Shown here: in pieces, positions 38,162-47,162 of the stretch
Layout: the number at the start of each line of letters is the position of its first letter
Numbering within the stretch: the first letter of the stretch is position 1
Notes under the pieces: model-generated
What the model saw: the letters and a program-made list of their open reading frames with translations, nothing else
The model's database searches: none
Told to the model about the DNA's origin: nothing
From: Nonomuraea coxensis DSM 45129
GTDB taxonomy: Bacteria; Actinomycetota; Actinomycetes; Streptosporangiales; Streptosporangiaceae
Direction of reading: 5' to 3'
Assembly (NCBI RefSeq): GCF_019397265.1
Contig: NZ_CP068985.1
Span: 1,836,001 to 1,900,000, forward strand
Length of the DNA stretch: 64,000 nucleotides
Position numbers and translations under genes: made by a program

Positions 38162-39076
38162 GTGCGTGCGAGGCTGGTCGCCTGTGCCGGGCTGATGCTG
38201 CTGGCGGTCGGGTGCGGTAACCGGCAGGCCGAGGTCCTGCCCGCCGGGCTGCCCGCCGCCAAGGTCGCCCGCTGCGTCATGAGCTTTCCCGACGTACGGG
38301 CCGGGCGCCTGGCCCGCGCCCGGCTGGCCGGCGACATCGCCCGCTATCTCGCCCGCCGTCCCGGCCGGGTCGTCTACGCGGCCCACGACCTGGTCAGCGG
38401 GATCTCGCTGGGACCCGGCCGGCGGCGGGACGAACTGGTCATGGCCGGCGGCGCCAGGGTGGACCTGCTCATGGCGCTGCTGTCCCGCCGCGCGGGCAAG
38501 CTCGGCGAGGGCGAGGGCGAGCGCGACCTGGCCGCCCGCATGTTCGCGGAGAGCGACGCCGGCGTCGCCGGTGCCGTGTGGGCGCGGGTCGGCGGGAGCG
38601 GCGCGATGAGCGCCTTCTACCGGCGGATGGGGCTCGGCCACACCACGCCGGGGCGGGGCGGCGACTGGGGCGGTACCACCAGCAGCCCGTCCGACCGCGT
38701 CCGGCTGCTGAAGGCGCTGGTCAAGGGCGGCGGCGGGCTGAGCGCCGCCGACCGGGACCTGGTGCTCGGGCTGATGGGCCGGCCGCCGGAGGGTCAAGGG
38801 TGGGGCGTCAGCGCGGCGGCCCGGCGCGGCGACCGGGTGGCGCTCGTGAACGGCGCGACGCCGCGCCCGTCCGTCCACGACACCTGGGCCGTCGGCAGCT
38901 ACGGCCGGATCGCCGGGACGGGACGGGACCTGCTGCTGTCGGTGCAGACCGACCTGCAGCCGGGGGAGGGCGCGGGCATCGAGACCGTCGAGGGCGTGGC
39001 CCGCATGATCGGCACCCGCTGGGACGGCCTCACCCCGACCACCCGCCGCCCCTGCCCCACGAACCCCCTCCCGTGA
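38162..39076 (+). CDS. Beta-lactamase-fold lipoprotein lacking the catalytic Ser-Lys
   Basis: A 304-residue exported protein with a signal peptide ending in AVGC (lipid Cys18). The body follows the class-A beta-lactamase/serine hydrolase family found in actinobacteria: helix after the SxxK site, SDN-like region, WGGTTSSPSDRVRLL and the later WGVSAAA/ALVNG segments. However, the catalytic SxxK tetrad reads GGAR (residues 96-99) and SDN reads SDA (131-133), so both nucleophile and general base are gone. It is therefore likely a non-enzymatic binding or structural protein, or decaying. Ends inside the tandem repeat at 39064. Confidence 0.75.
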   Translation: MRARLVACAGLMLLAVGCGNRQAEVLPAGLPAAKVARCVMSFPDVRAGRLARARLAGDIARYLARRPGRVVYAAHDLVSGISLGPGRRRDELVMAGGARVDLLMALLSRRAGKLGEGEGERDLAARMFAESDAGVAGAVWARVGGSGAMSAFYRRMGLGHTTPGRGGDWGGTTSSPSDRVRLLKALVKGGGGLSAADRDLVLGLMGRPPEGQGWGVSAAARRGDRVALVNGATPRPSVHDTWAVGSYGRIAGTGRDLLLSVQTDLQPGEGAGIETVEGVARMIGTRWDGLTPTTRRPCPTNPLP

Positions 39077-39153
39077 GGCCCCCTCCCGTGAGGCCCCCTC
39101 CCGTGAGGCCCCCTCCCGTGAGGCCCCCTCCCGTAGGGGCCCCTCCCGTGAGC
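39064..39153. repeat. Six tandem 15-bp repeats between convergent genes
   Basis: Six adjacent units of CCCCCTCCCGTGAGG: four perfect copies (39064-39123) and two degenerate copies (39124-39138, 39139-39153). The first copy holds the TGA stop of the lipoprotein gene; the array then fills the spacer to the convergent MFS gene, which ends at 39161. There are no spacers, so it is not a CRISPR. Slippage could alter its length without harming either gene. Confidence 0.9.
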
Positions 39154-39160
39154 GCCGGGC

Positions 39161-40669
39161 TCAGGCGTGGGCGGCCGGCGCGTCCTCCGGGATCTCCTTC
39201 GGCACGCCGCGCAGGCCCACCAGCGCCAGCACCGCGACCGCGGCCAGCAGCACGCTGGTGACCAGCGCCGTCACGTGCAGACCGGCGAGGAACGCCTCCC
39301 TCGCCGCCCGCATGAGCGCCCCGGCCTGCTCGGCGGGGAGCGCGGCGGCCGCGTGGACGGCCCCCGCGATCGACTCCCTGGCCGCCTCTCCCGCCACCCC
39401 GGCGGGCAGCTCAAGATGGGACCGGTAGGTGCTGGTGAGGACGGTGCCGAGGATCGCGATGCCGAGCGCCGCCCCCAGCTCGAACGCGGTCTCCGACACC
39501 GCGGCCGCCGCCCCGGCGCGCTCCTTGGGCGCGGTGGCCAGCACGTTGTCGTTGTTCACGGTGAAGGCGAAGCCGATGCCCACGCCGCCGATCACCATGG
39601 CGGGCAGCAGCGCCATATAGGTCAGCTCCAGGTCGAGCGTGCTGTAGTAGAGGAACGCGCCCGCGTTCATGGCCAGGCCCAGCGCCACCACGCCGCCCCG
39701 GCCGATCCGCCGGATCAGCCCGGCCGCGAGCACGCCGCCGACCGCGCCGCTCAGCCCGCCGGGAAGCTGCGCCAGCCCCGCCTGCAGCGGCGTCCAGCCC
39801 AGCACGAGCTGGAGATACCAGGCGAACATCAGCAGCATGGCCGACATGGCGAAGATCGCCAGCAGGTTCGTCACGATGGACGCGGTGAACGCCCGCCGGG
39901 CGAAGAGCCGAACGTCGATCAGCGGCTCGGGCAGCCGCGTCTGCCGCCAGGCGAACAGGCCCAGCAGCGCCACGCCGCCCGCCCCCGCGACCAGCACGTT
40001 CGCGTGCCCGAGGCCCTCGTGCGCGGCCTCCTTGATCGCCCAGACGACCGCGATCACCCCGGCCATCGACAGAGCCGCGCTGGGCAGATCGAGCCTGCCC
40101 GCGTCAGGGTTGCTCGACTCGGGCAGCACGATCACGCCGCCCACCAGCACGAGCAGCATGATCGGCACGTTGATCAGGAACACCGAGCCCCACCAGAAGT
40201 GGTCCAGCAGCAGCCCGCCGACGACCGGGCCGACGGCGAAGCCCGCCGCGCTCATCCCGCTCCAGATGCCGACGGCCGCGGTGCGCTCTCCCGGCTCGGT
40301 GAAGACGTTCCTGACGATCGACAACGTCGACGGCATGATCGTCGCGCCGGCCACGCCGAGCAGCACGCGGGCCGCGATCAGCAGCTCCGGAGTGGGCGCG
40401 TACGCGGTGAGCGCGGAGGCCGTCCCGAACGCCGCCGCGCCGATCAGCAGCAGGCGCTTGCGGCCGATGCGGTCACCCAGATTGCCCATGGTGACCAGGA
40501 GGCCGGCCAGGGCGAAGCCGTACACGTCGCCGATCCAGAGGAGCTGGGTGGAGCTCGCGCCGAGGTCGGCGGTCAGCCGGGGGAGCGCCAGGTGCAGGAC
40601 CGTGAGGTCGAGCGAGAGCAGCAGGGTGGCCAGGCAGGCGATGGCCAGGCACCACCATTTGTTCGTCAT
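39161..40669 (-). CDS. MFS drug exporter (DHA2, 14-TMS type)
   Basis: A 502-residue major-facilitator exporter with about fourteen helices. The motif A loop GNLGDRIGRKRLLL, the motif C-like GPVVGGLLLDHFWW and the WRQTRLPEPLIDVRLF central loop place it in the DHA2 family (SmvA/QacA/EmrB type). ATG 40669 starts the conserved N-terminus. It lies 35 bases after the SARP-type regulator in the same direction, so the regulator probably controls it. The substrate is unknown. Confidence 0.9.
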   Translation of the reverse strand: MTNKWWCLAIACLATLLLSLDLTVLHLALPRLTADLGASSTQLLWIGDVYGFALAGLLVTMGNLGDRIGRKRLLLIGAAAFGTASALTAYAPTPELLIAARVLLGVAGATIMPSTLSIVRNVFTEPGERTAAVGIWSGMSAAGFAVGPVVGGLLLDHFWWGSVFLINVPIMLLVLVGGVIVLPESSNPDAGRLDLPSAALSMAGVIAVVWAIKEAAHEGLGHANVLVAGAGGVALLGLFAWRQTRLPEPLIDVRLFARRAFTASIVTNLLAIFAMSAMLLMFAWYLQLVLGWTPLQAGLAQLPGGLSGAVGGVLAAGLIRRIGRGGVVALGLAMNAGAFLYYSTLDLELTYMALLPAMVIGGVGIGFAFTVNNDNVLATAPKERAGAAAAVSETAFELGAALGIAILGTVLTSTYRSHLELPAGVAGEAARESIAGAVHAAAALPAEQAGALMRAAREAFLAGLHVTALVTSVLLAAVAVLALVGLRGVPKEIPEDAPAAHA

Positions 40670-40704
40670 GCCGGTCAGCGTGACGGGACCCCCTGACCGC
40701 GGGC

Positions 40705-43530
40705 CTACCGGTCGCTGACCGCCCCGCTGACCTGCCCGCCGACCTCGGTCAGCGCCGCCGCGATGCGGGCGCGGGTCTCGGCCGTGCTGTACCAGTCGTC
40801 GGGGCACTCCGCGCGGGCCCGCAGCAGCAGGCCGCGCGCCTCCTCAAGAGCGCCGCCGCGCAGCGCCACCTCGGCGAGCCCGAGAAGCGCCCAGGCCAGC
40901 ATCTCGACGGAGCCGTTGCGGCCGGCCAGCTCGGCGGCCGGCAGGTAGTCGGCCCGCGCCTCCTCCGGCCGGCCGAGGCCCTGCAGCGCGTCGCCGCGCC
41001 GGCACAGCGACTCGGCGATCTCCGTCGTGGCCCCCAGCTCGCGGGCGGTCGCCAGCGACTCGTCCGCCAGCGCGTACGCCGCCGCGTACTCCCCCCGCTC
41101 CTGGTGGAGCGTGCCGAGCCCGGACAGCACCAGCGCCGTGCCCCAGCGCTCGCCGATCGCCTTGAACCTGGCCAGGCTCTCGTGGAAGTGGTCCGCCGCC
41201 TCCTCCACCCGGCCGAGCGCCTGCAGCACGAACGCCGCCCCCGCGTACGCCAGCGCCCGCGGCCAGGGCGCGAGCCCCACCAGGGTGCGCTGGATGTCGA
41301 GATAGGCCTCGTCGAAGTCGCCGGGCGGCCCGTTGTACATCGACAGCAGCATGAGCAGGAACTCCACGCGGCGCGGCATGTGGTCCCACGGCAGCAGCGT
41401 GCGCGAGCGGGTGAGCAGGTCGCGCACCTCGTCGCCGACCTCGCCCCGCCAGGCGGTGACGACGGCGCAGGTCACGTACTCCTCCTCCAGCCCCTCGGGG
41501 ACGGCCGCGCCGAGCCTGACCAGCAGCGTGGCCGCGAGGTCGGCGCTGGTGACGCGGTGGCCGCGCATCCACCAGTAGCAGGCGCAGTGCGCGAGCAGCC
41601 GCAGCGCCGTCTCCACCTGGCCGGTCTCGGTGGCCCAGCGTACGGCGGCGTTGACGTCGTCGCTCTCCTCGTCGAGGCGGGCCAGCCACTCCAGCTGCTC
41701 GCGGGTACGCAGCCGGTCGTCGGCGGCGAGCACGAGGTCCAGGCACCAGGCGGCGTGGGTGCCGCGGGTGGCCTCCACCTCGCCCGACTCGGCCAGCCGC
41801 TCCGCGCAGAACGCCTGGATCGTCGCCAGCATCCGGTAGCGCCCGCCGACCCGCTCCACCAGCGACTTCTCCGCGAGCGAGAACAGCACCTCCTCCGGCA
41901 GCCCGCACACCCGCTCGGCCGTCTCGGGGCGCGCCCCGCCCACGAACACGCTGAAGCGCCTGGCCATGCGCTGCTCGTCGGCGTCCAGCAGGTCCCAGCT
42001 CCAGGCCACGACCGCGCGCAGCGTCTGGTGGCGGGGCAGCGCCGTACGGCTGCCGCGGGCCAGCAGCCGGAACCGGTCGTCCAGCCGCGCCGCCACGTCG
42101 GCCACCGACATCGTCCGCAGCCGCGCCGCGGCCAGCTCGATCGCCAGCGGCAGCCCGTCGAGCGCCCGGCAGATGCGTACGACGTGCGCGGCGTTGACCG
42201 CGTCCACCGCGAAACCGGGCCACACCGCCTCCGCCCGGTCGGCGAACAACCGTACCGCCGGATAGTCCAGCGGGTCGACGGCCTCGGGCGGCGGCAGCCG
42301 CAGCGGCGCGACCGGCAGGATCGACTCGCCGGTGATGCCCAGCGCCTCCCGCCCGGTGACCAGCACCCGCAGGGCCGGGCAGGAGGCCAGCAGCAGATCG
42401 GTCAGCTCGGCGGTCGCCTCGACCAGGTGCTCGCAGTTGTCCAGCACGAGCAGCAGCTCGCGCCCGGCGAGCGCGGTCGCGAGGCGGGTGAGCGGGTCCA
42501 CGGGCCGGTCGGGGGCGGGGCGCAGGGCGTCGCGGACGCCGAGCGCGCCCAGCACCGCGGCGGGCACGTCCGCGCCTTCGGAGACCGGGGCGAGCGGGAC
42601 GAAGCAGACGTCCTGCGGTTCCCGCCCGGCCGCCTCGACCGCGAGCCGCGTCTTGCCGGCGCCGCCCGGGCCGATCAGCGTGACCAGGCGGTCGGCCCGC
42701 AGCCGTGCGCTCACCTGGGCCAGCTCCCTGTCCCGGCCGACGAAGCTGGTGAGCTGCGCGGGCAACCCCTGCCGCTGGGGGGCCGACGGGGCGGGCGCGC
42801 CGAGTGCGGGATCGGCCCGCAGCACGGCCAGGTGCGCGGCGGCCAGTTCGGGCCCGGGCGCGACGCCCAGCTCCTCGTCCAGGATCCTCCTGGCTTCGTC
42901 GTAGACGGTCAGCGCCTCCGCCTGGCGGCCGCTGCCGTAGAGCGCCCGCATGAGCTGGGCGCGCGGCCGTTCGCGCAGCGGATGGGCGGCGACGAGGCCG
43001 CGCAGTTCGGCGGCGAGCTCCCGATGACGGCCGAGGTCCAGGTCGGCCTGCACCCGGTCCTCCGTCGCGGCGAGGCGCAGCTCCTCCAGCGCGCTCGCCT
43101 CGCCCTCCGCGTACGGGGCGTCGGCCAGCGGCGCGCCCCGCCACAGCTCCAGCGCCTCGCGCAGCAGCCCGGCGGCACGGCCGGGATCGCCGGCCGCGAG
43201 CGCCTGACGGCCGGCCGCCGCCAGCCGCTCGAAGCGATGAGCGTCCACGTCGGCTGGCTCGGCGGCCAGCCGGTAGCCCGCAGGATGGAACTCGACCAGG
43301 TCCCTGCCGAGCGCCCGGCGCAGGCGGGACACCTGGGACTGCAGCGCGTTGGCCACGCCCTCGGGCGGCTCGGGGCCGTACAGGCCGGCGGCGAGCCGGT
43401 CGGCGGCGACGACGCGGCCGGCGTGCAGGGCCAGCAGCGTGAGCAGCGCCCGCACCCGGGGGCCGCCGAGCGCGACGGGCTCGCCGTCGTCGCCCAGCAC
43501 CGTGGTGGGCCCCAGGATCTGGAAGCGCAT
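40705..43530 (-). CDS. AfsR/SARP-family regulator with NB-ARC and TPR domains
   Basis: A 941-residue regulator. Domains in order: OmpR-like winged HTH (about 1-90, MRFQILGPTTVLGDDGEPVALGG in part), bacterial transcriptional activation domain (about 95-245), NB-ARC-type ATPase with P-loop GPGGAGKTRL (about residue 288) and LLLVLDNCEHLVE, then a large TPR region to the C-terminus. Such regulators control secondary metabolism or membrane transport. Here it is followed by a DHA2 exporter rather than a biosynthetic cluster. Start at ATG 43530. Confidence 0.93.
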   Translation of the reverse strand: MRFQILGPTTVLGDDGEPVALGGPRVRALLTLLALHAGRVVAADRLAAGLYGPEPPEGVANALQSQVSRLRRALGRDLVEFHPAGYRLAAEPADVDAHRFERLAAAGRQALAAGDPGRAAGLLREALELWRGAPLADAPYAEGEASALEELRLAATEDRVQADLDLGRHRELAAELRGLVAAHPLRERPRAQLMRALYGSGRQAEALTVYDEARRILDEELGVAPGPELAAAHLAVLRADPALGAPAPSAPQRQGLPAQLTSFVGRDRELAQVSARLRADRLVTLIGPGGAGKTRLAVEAAGREPQDVCFVPLAPVSEGADVPAAVLGALGVRDALRPAPDRPVDPLTRLATALAGRELLLVLDNCEHLVEATAELTDLLLASCPALRVLVTGREALGITGESILPVAPLRLPPPEAVDPLDYPAVRLFADRAEAVWPGFAVDAVNAAHVVRICRALDGLPLAIELAAARLRTMSVADVAARLDDRFRLLARGSRTALPRHQTLRAVVAWSWDLLDADEQRMARRFSVFVGGARPETAERVCGLPEEVLFSLAEKSLVERVGGRYRMLATIQAFCAERLAESGEVEATRGTHAAWCLDLVLAADDRLRTREQLEWLARLDEESDDVNAAVRWATETGQVETALRLLAHCACYWWMRGHRVTSADLAATLLVRLGAAVPEGLEEEYVTCAVVTAWRGEVGDEVRDLLTRSRTLLPWDHMPRRVEFLLMLLSMYNGPPGDFDEAYLDIQRTLVGLAPWPRALAYAGAAFVLQALGRVEEAADHFHESLARFKAIGERWGTALVLSGLGTLHQERGEYAAAYALADESLATARELGATTEIAESLCRRGDALQGLGRPEEARADYLPAAELAGRNGSVEMLAWALLGLAEVALRGGALEEARGLLLRARAECPDDWYSTAETRARIAAALTEVGGQVSGAVSDR

Positions 43531-43537
43531 GCCTCGA

Positions 43538-44284
43538 TTATCGCGATCTCGGAAGCAGCGCGGCCGTCTCCGCGTAGGTCGGCATCCCCGGAGCCGGCCT
43601 GCCCTGGACGGCGAGCGCCGCCGCCAGCGCCCCCTGGAGCGCGGCCCGGTAGAGCAGCGAGCCCGTGCTCACCCGCGCCACCCCGGCGGCGGCCAGCTCG
43701 GCCATCGTGGGGCCGTCCGGCTGGAAGAGCACGTTGAGCGGCAGCGGCGTGGCCGCCGCCACCTCGGCGATCGCGTCCAGGCCGGTCAGTCCTGGCACGA
43801 AGACGCCGTCGGCGTGCGCGTACGCCCGCACCCGCTCCAGCGTGTCGCCCGTCCGCAGCCAGCAGGTGTCGGTCCGCGCGTTGACGAACACGCCGTGCCC
43901 CTTCGCCGCCTCGATGATCTCCTGGTGCAGCCCGATCGGGCGCAGGGTGCCGTCCGGCCGGCCGTCCTCGAGGTTCACGCCGGCCACGCCCAGCGCGGCC
44001 AGGCCCGCCACCAGGTCCGACACCTCGGCGGGGTCGTCGCTGAAGCCGCCCTCGACGTCCACGGTGACGAGCACGCCGAGATCCTTGATCGCCTCGGCCA
44101 GTTCGACGGTCTCGGCGCGGGTGACGCCGGCCGCGTCCGGCCGGCCGTGCACGGCGGCCACGCCGAGACTCGTGGTGCCGATCGCCGGGAAGCCCAGCGC
44201 GGCCAGGGCGGCGGCGGAGCCGTAGTCCCAGGCGTTCGGCAGCAGGAACGGCTCGCCGGGGCGGTGCAGGTCATGGAAGCTCAC
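43538..44284 (-). CDS. Isocitrate lyase/PEP mutase-family protein
   Basis: A 248-residue TIM-barrel enzyme of the PEP-mutase/isocitrate lyase superfamily. It begins LLPNAWDYGSAAALAALGFPAIGTTS and carries the magnesium-site VDVEGGFSDDP and GVNLEDG motifs; the KKCGH-type catalytic loop of isocitrate lyase is absent, which is usual for the 2,3-dimethylmalate/oxaloacetate-like lyase branch. The substrate is unknown. GTG 44284 overlaps the stop of the compact P450 gene (GTGA), so the two are cotranslated. It lies 7 bases before the SARP start in the opposite sense of reading order. Confidence 0.85.
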   Translation of the reverse strand: MSFHDLHRPGEPFLLPNAWDYGSAAALAALGFPAIGTTSLGVAAVHGRPDAAGVTRAETVELAEAIKDLGVLVTVDVEGGFSDDPAEVSDLVAGLAALGVAGVNLEDGRPDGTLRPIGLHQEIIEAAKGHGVFVNARTDTCWLRTGDTLERVRAYAHADGVFVPGLTGLDAIAEVAAATPLPLNVLFQPDGPTMAELAAAGVARVSTGSLLYRAALQGALAAALAVQGRPAPGMPTYAETAALLPRSR

Positions 44285-45036
44285 GGCCGCTCACCCGCCC
44301 GCAGCCCCTCCAGCACGCCGGCGGCCAGCGCGAGCGCGTACGCGGGCGCCGGGCAGGGACGCAGCCCGGCGCCGAAGGTCAGATGCGGCCCGTCGCCGCG
44401 CGCCGGGTCGAACCGGCCGGGATCGGGGAAGACGTCCGGGTCCCGGTTGGCGGCCACCACGTCGAGGGTGACCTCCTCCTCGTCGCGGAGGTCCAGCCTG
44501 CGGAGGACCTTGACCGGCGGATCGTGCCGGAGCGTCTCGCGCAGCACCGCCTCCACGTCGTCGTGGCCGGCGAGCCGTGGCAGGGCGTTGGCGATCAGGG
44601 TCTCGGTGGCGTCGTGCGCCTGGAGCAGCAGGGTGACGGCCGGCAGGTCGGCCCGGTCCAGGAGGGCGGCGACGGCGGCGTCGCGCTGCGGGCTCTCCTC
44701 GCCCGACAGGTATCCGGCCGCCGCGGCGGCGACCGGGGCGGTGTCCGCGACGCCGAGCGCGGCCCCGAGCACCCGCGTGGGCACGCCCCGCCAGTCGCCG
44801 GCCCGCTCCAGGGTCGCGCGGCGGGCGTCGGCGCGCAGCCGTACGGGGTCCAGGGCGGCCAGCCGCTCGACGACGCTGCGGCGGCGCGCGGCGTGCTCGG
44901 CGCCGGAGCTGAACCGCGAGACATGGGCGCGCAGCCAGGCGAGCGTCCCCTCGGGGGCGTCCTGGCGCACGGGCGGCGGCACGTACCGGGGGTCGGCGAG
45001 CACCGCCAGGGCTTCGGCGTGTCGGGTGAGGTGCAT
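44281..45036 (-). CDS. Compact cytochrome P450
   Basis: About 251 residues against roughly 400 for a normal P450. The heme-binding loop FGAGLRPCPA with the cysteine ligand, the ExxR pair (ETLR) of the K helix, the I-helix AHDATETL and a C-helix-like HAARRRSV motif are all present. The A helix/first beta sheet and part of the D-H region are shortened or missing. The gene is intact and GTGA-coupled to a PEP-mutase-like gene, so it is more likely a naturally minimised P450 than debris. ATG 45036 is used; ATG 45081 would add 15 residues of low conservation. Confidence 0.75.
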   Translation of the reverse strand: MHLTRHAEALAVLADPRYVPPPVRQDAPEGTLAWLRAHVSRFSSGAEHAARRRSVVERLAALDPVRLRADARRATLERAGDWRGVPTRVLGAALGVADTAPVAAAAAGYLSGEESPQRDAAVAALLDRADLPAVTLLLQAHDATETLIANALPRLAGHDDVEAVLRETLRHDPPVKVLRRLDLRDEEEVTLDVVAANRDPDVFPDPGRFDPARGDGPHLTFGAGLRPCPAPAYALALAAGVLEGLRAGERP

Positions 45037-45089
45037 GAGGTCCACGCTAGGAGCGGGACTGTTCGGCGACGGCCGAAGCATGCCCGCAC

Positions 45090-45866
45090 TCAGGCGGCCA
45101 GCCCCGGCGCGCCCTCAGCGGCCGCGTCCTCGCACGGCGCGTCCCCGGCGGGCGCGGGCTGGGCGTGCGCGGATCGGGCCGGCGCGGACCGGGCGGGCGC
45201 GGATCGGGTGGGCGCGGGCTGGGCGTGCGCGCTCACGGCCGGCGTCGCCGTGGCGCGCGCCGTGGCCCGGCGGGTGACCGCGGCCAGCGCCATCGTCACG
45301 AGGAGCACCATCTCGGCCAGCACCACGGCCCGCTCCAGCGGCCCGTAGTAGGCCGCCCCGTTGATCAGCGGCGAGGTGACGGTGGCCGGGTGCGCGGCCA
45401 GGTACGCCGCCAGCGTCACCGCCGCGGTCACGCTCATGGCCCGCACCGCGTTCCAGCGGGCGGCGGCCGCCCGCCCCCTGGCGAACGTCCACCCGGCGAC
45501 CGGCAGCGCGGTGAACACCACCGCGGCCGACCAGCGGTGGATCTCCCCGGCGAGCGTGCCGACCTGCGAGGTGCCGGGATCGGTGGGGAAGACCGCGCTC
45601 AGCATCAGCCCGGCGGCCCCGGCCAGCAGCAGCACCCGGGTGGCCGCGGTGCGCGCCGGGTCGGCCACGGCCAGCCCGTACGCCAGGCTCAGGCACGCCC
45701 CCGCGAGCGCCAGCATCCCGACGAGCACCGGCACCAGCCCGCCGGCGACCAGCGCGTAGTCGCTGAGCAGCGGCTGGCCGGGCAGGGTGAGCTCGGTCCA
45801 GGTGAGCGCCGCCGCCGAGACGGCGGTGCCGCCGGCCGTCGCCCACAGGCTCCACCGTGGGATCAT
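45090..45866 (-). CDS. DUF998-type integral membrane protein with Ala/Pro-rich tail
   Basis: A 258-residue membrane protein with about six helices (WATAGGTAVSAAALTW, LVAGGLVPVLVGMLALAGACLSLAYGLA, VLLLAGAAGLMLSAVFP and others) and the family motif FPTDPGT...GEIHRWSA. The last 55 residues are a low-complexity repeat of Ser-Ala-Pro-Ala-Arg and Ala-His-Ala-Gln-Pro-Ala-Pro units. The function of DUF998 is unknown. ATG 45866 overlaps the stop of the glycosyltransferase gene by four bases. Confidence 0.8.
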   Translation of the reverse strand: MIPRWSLWATAGGTAVSAAALTWTELTLPGQPLLSDYALVAGGLVPVLVGMLALAGACLSLAYGLAVADPARTAATRVLLLAGAAGLMLSAVFPTDPGTSQVGTLAGEIHRWSAAVVFTALPVAGWTFARGRAAAARWNAVRAMSVTAAVTLAAYLAAHPATVTSPLINGAAYYGPLERAVVLAEMVLLVTMALAAVTRRATARATATPAVSAHAQPAPTRSAPARSAPARSAHAQPAPAGDAPCEDAAAEGAPGLAA

Positions 45867-47074
45867 CGCGCCACCTCATCGTAGATCGCCTCGAACCGGG
45901 CGAGCGACGCCTGGTCGTCGTGGGTGAGGGCGAGCTCCCTGCTGGCCCTGCCGTACCTGGCGCGCAGCTCGTCGTCGCCGAGGACGCGGGTCAGGTGGCG
46001 GGCCAGCTCGACCACGTCGCCCGGCTGGAACAGGTGGCCGTTGCAGACGACCAGGTGCGGCAGCGCCATCGCGTCGGCGGCCACCACGGGCAGGCCGGTC
46101 GCCATGGCCTCCAGCGTCGCGATGCTCTGCAGCTCGGCGACGCCCGGCATGGCGAAGACGTCGGCGGCGGCGTACGCCTGCGGCATGTTCTCGTCGGGGA
46201 CGAAGCCGAGGAAGAACACCCGGTCGCCGACCCCGATCCTGGCGGCCAGCCGCTCCAGCTCGGCCCGCTGGTTGCCCTTGCCGACCAGCGCCACCTGGGC
46301 GTCGGTCTCGTTGAGCACGAGCGGCAGCGCCCTGACCAGCTCGTCGATCCGCTTCTCCTCGTCGAGGCGGCCGACGAACAGCACGGTCGGCCGGTCGGGC
46401 AGCCCGAACAGCTTGCGCGCCCATGCCTTGGGCTCGGCGTGCGGGTGGAACCTGCTCAGGTCGATGCCGCAGGACACGGGCTCCACCTCCCGCGCGAACC
46501 CCTGGTCGGCGAGGAGCCTGGCGGCCAGCGGGGTGGGCGTGGTGACGTGGTCGGCCCGGTTGAAGACGCGGGCGAAGTCGCGCCAGGCCAGCCGGCCCGC
46601 CTTCGCCCGGAGCCTGGCGGGGATGTGGGCGAACTGGAAGAGGTTGTCGGGCATGAAGTGGTTGGTGGCCACGACGGGAACGCCCGCGCGCCGGGCGGCC
46701 GCGATGGCGGCCCGGCCGACGACGAAGTGGCCCTGCGTGTGCAGCACGTCCGGGCCGATGTCGGCGACCAGCCGGTCCAGCCGGGCCGGGACGGTGACGC
46801 GCATGGTCGGGTGCACCAGCAGCGGCGCGGAGCGCAGCCGGTGCACGATGACGCCGTCCACGACGTCGGCGCTGGCCGGGCCGTGCTCCGACTGGCAGAC
46901 CACGTGCACCTCGTTGCCGCGCGCGGCGAGGCCGGTGGCCAGGCGGTGGGTGAAGTAGGCGGCGCCGTTCACGTCGGGTGGGTAGGTGTCGGTCGAGATC
47001 AGCACCCGGCGCGGGCGCTCCGGGGCGGGGGCGAGCAGGGCGCGGTCGGTGACGCTGTGCAGGGGCATGGCCAT
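45863..47074 (-). CDS. GT4-family glycosyltransferase
   Basis: A 403-residue GT-B glycosyltransferase. N-terminal domain opens with RVLISTDTYPPDVNGAAYF; the C-terminal donor-binding domain has VLFVGRLDEEKRIDELV and the ELQSIATLEAMATGLPVV stretch with the ExxxxxxxE-type donor motif. Relatives transfer mannose or glucose to lipids such as diacylglycerol or phosphatidylinositol. Upstream of the DUF998 gene (ATGA coupling) and downstream of a DMT transporter and DedA gene, all leftward. ATG 47074, with 47068 as alternative. Confidence 0.88.
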   Translation of the reverse strand: MAMPLHSVTDRALLAPAPERPRRVLISTDTYPPDVNGAAYFTHRLATGLAARGNEVHVVCQSEHGPASADVVDGVIVHRLRSAPLLVHPTMRVTVPARLDRLVADIGPDVLHTQGHFVVGRAAIAAARRAGVPVVATNHFMPDNLFQFAHIPARLRAKAGRLAWRDFARVFNRADHVTTPTPLAARLLADQGFAREVEPVSCGIDLSRFHPHAEPKAWARKLFGLPDRPTVLFVGRLDEEKRIDELVRALPLVLNETDAQVALVGKGNQRAELERLAARIGVGDRVFFLGFVPDENMPQAYAAADVFAMPGVAELQSIATLEAMATGLPVVAADAMALPHLVVCNGHLFQPGDVVELARHLTRVLGDDELRARYGRASRELALTHDDQASLARFEAIYDEVAR

Positions 47075-47162
47075 GACGGTGACTCCACAATCGCAAGGGA
47101 ACCCGGCCCGGGGAGGGCCGGAGGGGGAACGGGGGACGACGAGCCGGAGACGGAGGACGGGG

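Noticed and set aside
39064..39153. CRISPR array
   Set aside because: Units are only 15 bp and directly adjacent with no spacers, and no cas gene is present.
43538..45081. Secondary metabolite biosynthetic cluster around the SARP gene
   Set aside because: No PKS, NRPS, terpene synthase or precursor-peptide gene is present; a P450 and a PEP-mutase-like enzyme alone do not establish one.
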